DNA from: an uncultured Bacteroides sp.
GTDB taxonomy: Bacteria > Bacteroidota > Bacteroidia > Bacteroidales > Bacteroidaceae
Reading direction: 5' to 3'
Length of the DNA stretch: 64,000 nt
NCBI RefSeq assembly: GCF_959029255.1
Contig: NZ_CAUFUE010000017.1
Coordinates: 1-64,000 of the forward strand
In this document: positions 46,517-53,469 of the stretch, piece after piece
Layout: the number at the start of each line of letters is the position of its first letter
How positions within the stretch are numbered: the stretch's first letter is position 1
Position numbers and translations under genes: made by a program
The notes under the pieces: model-generated
What the model saw: only the letters and a program-made list of their open reading frames with translations
What the model was told of the DNA's origin: nothing
The model's database searches: none

Positions 46517-47956
46517 ATGATGAAAAATCATTTATATACTATCATATTTGCCTGGCTATGCTTTTGTAGCCAGGCATTTGCCCAGTCAGAGCCTCCTTTG
46601 TCGCTACCATCGATCCTTAGTGACCACATGGTATTACAACAGAGTTCAAAAATTAAATTCTGGGGTTGGACCAACCCCCGTACCACTGTACGGATTATCC
46701 CTTCATGGGGAAAAGATACTATTGTTGTAAAAGCTGATAATACAGCACGCTTTGAAGCAGAACTGCAAACTCCTCCAACTTCAAAAAACACCTATCAAAT
46801 AGAAATAAAGATAAAAGACAGAGATTTGATTATTAAGGATGTACTTATAGGCGAAGTATGGTTATGTAGCGGACAGTCCAACATGGAATGGAATTCTACC
46901 AAAGGCATTCAGGATGTAAAAGATGAATTACCATACGCCAATAATTCTGAAATACGTTTTTTTACCGTAGAAAAACAAACATCCTCATATCCTCAGGATG
47001 ATTGCCACGGGCGTTGGATAGTATGTTCTTCAGAATCGTTAAAGCTATTCTCTGCTGTTGGATATTTTTTCGGAAAGAAACTCAATAAGGAATTAAATTG
47101 TCCCATAGGACTGATTAACTCTTCCTGGGGAGGAACAAACATAGAAACCTGGATGCCTCACGAAACAATGAATGAACATCCCGAATTTACCAAAGCCTGG
47201 CAAACTCTCACTACAAGTACCGGCTGGGACATTTCTCCATCCACCACATACAATGCCATGATTCATCCTTTAATTTCCACACAACTTGCAGGTATTATCT
47301 GGTATCAGGGAGAAGCCAACCTAGCCAACGGTAACTATTACGCAAGTATGTTCACGTCGATGATAAATGCTTGGCGCAGATGTTTTTCAAATCATGAACT
47401 TCCATTTTATTATGTACAAATTGCTCCGTATGCCCGCTATAAATTCGCTCCCCGGGCGGCGGCTCAAGTAAGGGAACAACAATACAAAGTTTCCAAACTA
47501 CCGAATGTAGGCATGATTGCCGTACCCGATTATGTGGACAATATCAAAGATATACACCCCAAATATAAGCAACCTGTAGGTAATCGTCTGGCACATTGGG
47601 CGCTTGGAGAGAAATATGGTCGAAAAACAACCGACTACCGGCATCCTTCTTTTCAAAAGATGAAAAGAGAAAAATCCGAGATACGCATTTGGTTCGAACA
47701 TGCCGAAACAGGTATCGTGTGTAAAGGAAAAGAACCGCTTACTCTCGAAATTGCAGGAGAAGATATGAAATTTGTTCCCGCCAAAGGCAAAATAGATAAG
47801 AAAACCAATACATTAATAGTCACGTCGGCCAAAGTAAAAAAGCCTGTTGCCGTAAGATACAGTTTTTCCAATGAAGCAATAGGTAACCTCTTTTGTACCA
47901 ACGGACTACCGGTATTACCATTTCGTACCGATAATGAAACAATAGAAATATTCTAA
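46517..47956 (+). CDS. SASA-type (sialate O-acetylesterase-like) carbohydrate esterase
   Basis: A 479-residue exported esterase with a Sec signal peptide (ending AFAQ near residue 23). The SASA/SGNH pattern is complete: GEVWLCSGQSNMEWN with the nucleophile serine near residue 120, GLINSSWGGTNIETWMP, the IIWYQGEAN block, and the catalytic Asp-His pair in KDIHPKYKQPVGNRLA near 345. Members remove O-acetyl groups from sialic acids, xylan or pectin. In this PUL it probably de-acetylates the target glycan in the periplasm. Kdo residues in bacterial capsules can be O-acetylated, which would fit. Confidence 0.88.
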   Translation: MMKNHLYTIIFAWLCFCSQAFAQSEPPLSLPSILSDHMVLQQSSKIKFWGWTNPRTTVRIIPSWGKDTIVVKADNTARFEAELQTPPTSKNTYQIEIKIKDRDLIIKDVLIGEVWLCSGQSNMEWNSTKGIQDVKDELPYANNSEIRFFTVEKQTSSYPQDDCHGRWIVCSSESLKLFSAVGYFFGKKLNKELNCPIGLINSSWGGTNIETWMPHETMNEHPEFTKAWQTLTTSTGWDISPSTTYNAMIHPLISTQLAGIIWYQGEANLANGNYYASMFTSMINAWRRCFSNHELPFYYVQIAPYARYKFAPRAAAQVREQQYKVSKLPNVGMIAVPDYVDNIKDIHPKYKQPVGNRLAHWALGEKYGRKTTDYRHPSFQKMKREKSEIRIWFEHAETGIVCKGKEPLTLEIAGEDMKFVPAKGKIDKKTNTLIVTSAKVKKPVAVRYSFSNEAIGNLFCTNGLPVLPFRTDNETIEIF

Positions 47957-47969
47957 ACAACCAGTAATA

Positions 47970-49514
47970 ATGAAAATAAAAATAGTATTCATCACTCTGT
48001 TTTGTCTATTCATAAATCAATATATCCCGGCACAAAAAGTATTTGTGAAAGGAAATATGACGGACATTTCTATGGTGGCTCCTCAAACAGAGTTATTCTT
48101 GAAATCCAAATCATTCAAGTTCGGTAGTGAGATAAATCGGTATATTCAAGGAAAAATGTTCATTCGACGGTTTCAATACAGCCAATCAGCCATAAAAATA
48201 AAAAGTGAACATCCCCTTACGGTTTATTTAGCTACAATGATACCTATAAGCGATAAGAAATGGAAACCACTGAATGAATCCTTTTCATCCGGAAATCAAC
48301 AGTTCTATCTCTATAGCCATGAGTTAAGCAATAAATGGATTACTGTGCCAGATATCGATGGAAACAGTTCCCTATTGTTTGCGCCACAAATTGAACGGGT
48401 AAATTTACCAACCGTACCGGGCACGGTCATTTACAATTCTGACAATTCCGACCGGAATTTTGTGACAGACCCTGCATTGACAGTTCTACCGAATGGTAAT
48501 TATATCGCAGGATGCAGAGCACGTTTCAATGGCAAAACCGGATTTGTACGTCTCTTTCGTTCCACCGATAAAGGAAAAACATGGAAAATACTTTCTGATA
48601 TTCCGGAAGTGGGTTTCTATACTATTTTCGTCCATAACGCTGCATTATACCTGATGGGAACCAAAGGAGGGTTCAATCATATAGTCATTCTGCGTTCGGA
48701 TGATGATGGCCATAACTGGACTACTCCCATTGACTCGAAACATGGATTACTGAGCGGAGAATCCAAAAGTTATCATTCCGCTTCCGTACCGGTAGTTTAC
48801 GCAAAAGGCAGGATATGGCGTGCAATGGAAAATAATCTTCCCAAAGGAAAACGGTATTTCAGGGCATTTATGATGTCAGCTCCAGTCGATGCCAACCTTC
48901 TGGATTCAGCGGTATGGACCCGTTCCGAGGCATTACCTTATGATTCAACCTGGCTTGGTACCGACCGGACATTCAACGGATGGCTTGAAGGAAATGCGGT
49001 TGTCACCCGTGAAGGAGACGTAGTAGATATTTTAAGAATTGAAGAACGCAATCTGGACGGAAAAGCAGCAATGATTAAAATTAGTGACGATGGCAAACAG
49101 TCTCATTTCAATCCCCAGACAGATATCATCGATTTACCGGGAGCTTCCAAAAAGTTTGTAATAAGATTTGATTCTCTCTCCAACCTCTATTGGGCCATTA
49201 CTAACCATGTGTTTAAACAAGATTTAGGAAAAGAACACTGCGGCTTGCTTCGCAACAGATTAGTATTGGTTTCTTCATCCAACCTGCGCGATTGGCAGAT
49301 ACAAGATACGCTTATCAGCCACAATGACCCTCATTTTCATGGCTTCCAGTACATTGACTGGCTTATTGAAGGAAATGATATCATCGCTGTTTCACGTACT
49401 GCCTTCGATGACAAGAATGGTTTACCCAAACGGCAACATGATGCCAATTATCTGACATTTCATCGTTTTAAATCATTTAGAAAGTGCTTAAAATCAAAAA
49501 ACAAAGACTTATGA
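47970..49514 (+). CDS. Exported sialidase-like Asp-box (BNR) beta-propeller
   Basis: A 514-residue exported protein with a Sec signal peptide (ending IPAQ near residue 21), an N-terminal beta domain (about 25-150) and a propeller with two clear Asp boxes, STDKGKTW (near 197) and SDDDGHNW (near 243). The segment VTDPALTVLPNGNYIAGCRAR resembles the first sialidase strand, but the FRIP-type arginine is replaced. It is therefore probably not a classical sialidase. It is the best candidate for the enzyme that cuts the target glycosidic bond. Its stop overlaps the next start by 4 bases. Confidence 0.8.
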   Translation: MKIKIVFITLFCLFINQYIPAQKVFVKGNMTDISMVAPQTELFLKSKSFKFGSEINRYIQGKMFIRRFQYSQSAIKIKSEHPLTVYLATMIPISDKKWKPLNESFSSGNQQFYLYSHELSNKWITVPDIDGNSSLLFAPQIERVNLPTVPGTVIYNSDNSDRNFVTDPALTVLPNGNYIAGCRARFNGKTGFVRLFRSTDKGKTWKILSDIPEVGFYTIFVHNAALYLMGTKGGFNHIVILRSDDDGHNWTTPIDSKHGLLSGESKSYHSASVPVVYAKGRIWRAMENNLPKGKRYFRAFMMSAPVDANLLDSAVWTRSEALPYDSTWLGTDRTFNGWLEGNAVVTREGDVVDILRIEERNLDGKAAMIKISDDGKQSHFNPQTDIIDLPGASKKFVIRFDSLSNLYWAITNHVFKQDLGKEHCGLLRNRLVLVSSSNLRDWQIQDTLISHNDPHFHGFQYIDWLIEGNDIIAVSRTAFDDKNGLPKRQHDANYLTFHRFKSFRKCLKSKNKDL

Positions 49515-51574
49515 AACCATATCTTTTATCCATCATTCTATTTTTGTGTTTTCCATTCTCGGGAATTGCACAAAATAATCAAGACCTGATGCCACTGAAA
49601 TCAATGGCTCCCGACGGAATAGGTCCTCTTTCCCTCCCTCATTTGCGCCATGTGATATTGGGAAGCGCGTTTGTCTATAAAGGAAAATATCCCGACCTCT
49701 TCATAACCGGAACAGGAAAAACAACCGAACTTTATCTCTATAAGTGGTTGAGAAATACAGAAAACGATGTTCCTATTTTCGATAAACCTCGAAAAATAAC
49801 ATCTCCCTACAAATTGAAAGGTACTATTTTTCAAACCGATAATCAAGTGATTCATGCCTTATGGTTGAAGAAAGACTCCGTAATACATACTGTTTTTAAC
49901 ATCAAGAACCAGTCGTTCGATAGAATCGGAGGTATTGCATTACCTCCATTAGCATCTATTCCCCAAAGTATAGCTGCACATATAAATAAAGACAAAACAG
50001 TAGATTTATTCATAGAGTTAATGGGACATAGAATCCCGGCAAAATATGCCAATCAAAATCCTTCAAGTAAAGAATGGAGACCTTATGACGAAGCCGGTGT
50101 CTCTACCACTCCGCTCCATTATACCTATTTATGCAATATACGATATCCTGAATTATTATCCGGTAAACCATCTGTAAAACAAATGATTACACATAGCCGG
50201 AAAGAAATACGTTGGGGAATGATAAATATGGCAATGGTCACACTCAAAAAAGATAATACACAAGAGCTGATATGCGGGTCAAGACTGGGAAACTTTACAT
50301 ATTATTCACGTCCGGAGCTTTCACCGGATACTCTATCTTCCCGTCATTATGCAGTAGGTCCTGATAAGATATTATTGCAACATCCCAGCATATCAGCTTC
50401 TGTATGCTCTTATGCAGATAGTAAGAACGGAACAACAAATATCATTGCCGGAGGCGAGGGTGCCGTATACTTCTATAAATTCTCCGGTAAATTTACTCCG
50501 GACGGACATCCGGTTTTCAGCAATCCGTCACCTGTTCTGCAAGTAGATGCTGATCTTTATTGCGGCACATTACCGGTTCCCAGCGTAGCAGATTGGGATG
50601 GAGATGGAATTGAAGATATTATTATCGGTAACTCGGAAGGACATGTACTTTTCTTTAAAAATATAGGTAACAATGATAATCCACGTTTCATACCCCAGGG
50701 AAGAGTACAAGCCGATGGAAAAGACATCCATATTCAAGCAGGATATTCCGGAAGCGTACAAGGTACTCCCGAATCACGCTGGGGATATTTATCGCCCACA
50801 GTTGTAGACTGGACAGGCGACGGACTACCGGACATCATCATGGGAGATATCACCGGAAATTACACTCTATATGTGAATAAAGGAACGCCTAGAGAACCAA
50901 AACTTGATGCACCCCGGCCTTTCTTCTGTGAAGGTCTTGAGTTACATGGAATGTGGCGTTCAAGAGCTGCCGTTGCAAAGTTCGGTAATCGTATGGCATT
51001 GGCCATTGTCGATGACAACGATTTATTCCATCTATATTGGAAAATTGATGATTTCCATCTGGAAGATGGTGGTGAACTGAAACTAGATAACGGAAATACC
51101 ATATTGACAAGCGCCGAACCTGCGGGTGGCACAGGACGATGCAAACTAAATTTCTTTGATTATGATGGCGATGGATTACTTGATTTAATTATCGGTACCG
51201 GACGACGTTCGGCAATTCCAACTATGGAAACCGGTTATCCACTACCCGTTTTAGGAAAAAAAACGATGGGTACTCCCTTATTTATGAAAAATGTGGGTAG
51301 TTCATCACAACCTGTATTTGCCCATCCTTGTCCATTTAAACATCCGGCAATAGGATTGGTACAACCCGGTGGTTCCCACGAAAGCGGGGCAGTAGGCACC
51401 AAGCTGGGCGGAGGAACACAACGAAACCTATTGCTCGGAAATGAAGTTGGAAGACTTTATTTATTGAAAGGGAAGACTTTAGAATTGATGATGATGGATG
51501 AAGCAAAAAAGTATAAAAATAAACCCAATCCATTTCCCGGTTTCTCCCATCCCGGAGAAAAAAACACTAAATAA
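49511..51574 (+). CDS. Exported FG-GAP/VCBS beta-propeller protein 2
   Basis: About 687 residues starting at the ATG at 49511, which overlaps the previous stop and begins a Sec signal peptide (MKPYLLSIILFLCFPFSGIA). Calcium-type repeats DWDGDGIEDIIIG, DWTGDGLPDIIMG and DYDGDGLLDLIIG are clear, with several decayed blades. It is a paralogue of the protein at 30564, sharing the GSVQG-xxxxxWGY and GGTGRCKL blocks, but has fewer intact calcium motifs. No catalytic residues are recognised. The two copies bracket the PUL. Confidence 0.85.
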   Translation: MKPYLLSIILFLCFPFSGIAQNNQDLMPLKSMAPDGIGPLSLPHLRHVILGSAFVYKGKYPDLFITGTGKTTELYLYKWLRNTENDVPIFDKPRKITSPYKLKGTIFQTDNQVIHALWLKKDSVIHTVFNIKNQSFDRIGGIALPPLASIPQSIAAHINKDKTVDLFIELMGHRIPAKYANQNPSSKEWRPYDEAGVSTTPLHYTYLCNIRYPELLSGKPSVKQMITHSRKEIRWGMINMAMVTLKKDNTQELICGSRLGNFTYYSRPELSPDTLSSRHYAVGPDKILLQHPSISASVCSYADSKNGTTNIIAGGEGAVYFYKFSGKFTPDGHPVFSNPSPVLQVDADLYCGTLPVPSVADWDGDGIEDIIIGNSEGHVLFFKNIGNNDNPRFIPQGRVQADGKDIHIQAGYSGSVQGTPESRWGYLSPTVVDWTGDGLPDIIMGDITGNYTLYVNKGTPREPKLDAPRPFFCEGLELHGMWRSRAAVAKFGNRMALAIVDDNDLFHLYWKIDDFHLEDGGELKLDNGNTILTSAEPAGGTGRCKLNFFDYDGDGLLDLIIGTGRRSAIPTMETGYPLPVLGKKTMGTPLFMKNVGSSSQPVFAHPCPFKHPAIGLVQPGGSHESGAVGTKLGGGTQRNLLLGNEVGRLYLLKGKTLELMMMDEAKKYKNKPNPFPGFSHPGEKNTK

Positions 51575-51601
51575 AGCCGTTTTTATTGCTTGTAACAAAA
51601 G

Positions 51602-51640
51602 AAAACTGTGTCAGGAATAGTCTTTTCGGCACAGTTTTTT
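51602..51640 (+). terminator. Intrinsic terminator at the end of the PUL
   Basis: AAAACTGTG (51602-51610) pairs with CACAGTTTT (51630-51638), and a T-run follows (51635-51640). It separates the PUL from the convergent EamA transporter gene. Confidence 0.75.
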
Positions 51641-52519
51641 CTATTTTCTTCCTGCACAGTACACTCCTCCCAATATCAACACTGCTCCCATAAGCGCTAC
51701 GATAGTCAGTGGTTCACCCAGCAAAACAGCAGAACCTGCCAAGGTGAAAAGAGGATTCAGATAAATGTAATTGGACGCACGTACAGTCCCCAATTGCTTT
51801 AAAACGATATTCCAGACAACAAAACAGATTAAGGAAGCCAGAACGCTCAGGAAAAGAAGATTGAACAGCACGGCAGGTTGCAACAGGCCGGAAAAAGGGA
51901 ATTGCCAGGGATGAACCAAAAATGCGGGAAGAATGGTCAATACACCGTAAAAGAAGATTTTACGGGTGATGAACGTTGTACGGTAACGATTAGCCATCTT
52001 TTTCATTATCAAACTATAAAAAGCCCATGAGAGAGCGGCAAGTAAGGTCAGGAAATCTCCTAACGGAGAAATCCTCAGTACGAAATGGCCATTATAAACT
52101 ACCAACGCCACTCCAACCAATGCCAATACCGAACCACCTATCAGCCCGCGAGTGGCCTTTTCTTTTTTATAGATAATCAAAGAAAGAATAGTGGTAAGCA
52201 AAGGAGCCGTGCAAACAATGAATGCCACATTGGTGGCCAATGTAATTTCCAGTGCCGTATTTTCAGTAAAGAAATAAAGTGAACCACCCGTTACGCCTCC
52301 TAAAAGTAACCAAAGTTCATCTTTCCAATTATTGGCAAAGAGCTTGTGGGGAGAAATAAACCAGATACCCAGGTAAGCGATGAGAAAACGGAGCAGAAAT
52401 ATTTCTTGTGGAGAAAGGCCGTATTCTATTAATACTTTTGTTGAGATAAATGTCAATCCCCAGATAGCTATTACAAGAATGGCTATGAGATGATAAGTAT
52501 AGTTTTTAGTTACGCTCAT
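51641..52519 (-). CDS. EamA/DMT-family transporter
   Basis: About 292 residues from the ATG at 52519 (MSVTKNYTYHLIAILVIAIWG), with ten predicted spans in two EamA halves. Motifs such as IAIWGLTFISTKVLIEYG and LFLSVLASLICFVVWNIVLKQLG are typical. The exported metabolite cannot be predicted. The frame is open to 52597, but a promoter box at 52542-52549 makes the later start correct. It is not part of the PUL. Confidence 0.85.
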   Translation of the reverse strand: MSVTKNYTYHLIAILVIAIWGLTFISTKVLIEYGLSPQEIFLLRFLIAYLGIWFISPHKLFANNWKDELWLLLGGVTGGSLYFFTENTALEITLATNVAFIVCTAPLLTTILSLIIYKKEKATRGLIGGSVLALVGVALVVYNGHFVLRISPLGDFLTLLAALSWAFYSLIMKKMANRYRTTFITRKIFFYGVLTILPAFLVHPWQFPFSGLLQPAVLFNLLFLSVLASLICFVVWNIVLKQLGTVRASNYIYLNPLFTLAGSAVLLGEPLTIVALMGAVLILGGVYCAGRK

Positions 52520-52541
52520 TGCACTGCTGATAAATTGCGTG

Positions 52542-52549
52542 CAAAGATA
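52542..52549 (-). promoter_or_regulatory. Promoter -7 box for the EamA transporter
   Basis: The minus strand reads TATCTTTG followed by CACGC, 23 bases before the chosen ATG. Confidence 0.5.
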
Positions 52550-52755
52550 ATACTTTCCTTTTGTATTTCCCACATCCCGAGAATCGCGTATTTCCACCCG
52601 TAGTCGGGTGCGGGCGGAAATAAACGAACGGAAAATTGTATCTTCTTAATGAATAGCGGAATACAGAAATACGTACAACTCAAATAGACGGAAAATAGTG
52701 GTCTGTTGATGCAAAAACGCGCTTTTACCAAGAGAAAAAGGGCGCTTTCAGGAGA

Positions 52756-52887
52756 AATGTTTATCTCTCTCGGGAGGGAAGTTAACATCCCTCGTGTGGG
52801 AAGTTAACATCCCTCGTGTGGGAAGTTAATATCTCTCGCGATAGAAGTTAATATCCCTCACGTGGGAAGTTAATATCCCTCCTTCGA
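52756..52887. repeat. Six tandem 22-bp repeats
   Basis: GAAGTTAA units begin at 52778, 52800, 52822, 52844 and 52866, each followed by a CATCCCTC or TATCCCTC-type half; a degenerate first copy starts at 52756. The period is exactly 22. The 52520-53469 gap also holds a hairpin at 52591-52620 and the leuS promoter. I see no supported gene in it. Confidence 0.85.
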
Positions 52888-53382
52888 GAGACGTAAAATC
52901 AAGGGATATTCGGTAAAAATACCGCATATTTATGCTTTAAATCGTACGTTTTCATTCTATTTCGGGATTTTTAGAAAGTGAACATGTCAGTAAAAGAATT
53001 TATTTGAAGACAGAAAGCATATAATAAGTGTTGTTTTGAAATCAATTTGATAGATTGGCTTGCCAAACCTTCAAGTATAAACAAACAAAGATGTGGAATT
53101 GGTATGTGAAATGTGTGGTATATTCAGATGATAAAGCTTTTCTTGGCATCAGTGAAAACAAGTGCAAAAACACAAAGGATGAAATCTTCACAGACTTCAT
53201 CCCTTACTATATCCTAAAAATCTTTTTTATAAATCCTATTGAATTAATTCAGCTATTATTTGTATTACAAACAAAAAATTAGTTTTAAAAGCACATCACA
53301 AATATAAGCAACATAAAACGAATTATCAAGCATTTGCCATTGTTTTTTAAGCTACTTAGCTACAAATCTGAAAATAAACAGT

Positions 53383-53390
53383 TAACTTTG
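53383..53390 (+). promoter_or_regulatory. Promoter -7 box for leuS
   Basis: TAACTTTG followed by CACCG, 80 bases before the leuS ATG. The leader contains two TAACCGG units (53399-53420) of unknown meaning. Confidence 0.55.
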
Positions 53391-53469
53391 CACCGTTATT
53401 AACCGGATACTAACCGGTTTTAACCATATAACCAACAAAGTTTTCAACAATATACTAACAAATACCATT

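Larger units (their letters stand above)
25803..51574 (+). other. Polysaccharide utilization locus, predicted Kdo-type
   Basis: A run of 15 intact genes on one strand, with no gap above about 215 bases. It has two SusC/SusD pairs, a DUF1735 lipoprotein, a SASA esterase, an Asp-box propeller, two FG-GAP propellers, a symporter, a NanQ-like lipoprotein, a pyruvate aldolase, FucI, an AraB-type kinase and DUF6786. The boundaries are the LacI gene upstream and a terminator at 51602-51640. The Kdo assignment is inferred from the enzyme set: aldolase to D-arabinose, isomerase to D-ribulose, kinase to D-ribulose 5-phosphate. Confidence 0.6.

Noticed and set aside
25803..51574. Sialic acid utilization locus
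   Set aside because: NanA-like, NanQ-like, esterase and sialidase-like parts are present, but no NanE, NagA/NagB or ROK-type ManNAc kinase is. FucI and a ribulokinase would be unexplained. Kept only as an alternative.
52756..52887. CRISPR array
   Set aside because: The repeats are contiguous with a fixed 22-bp period and no unique spacers, and no cas genes are nearby.
53055..53282. 75-codon open frame before leuS
   Set aside because: No family, no promoter box and atypical composition; a hairpin lies within it (53177-53202).
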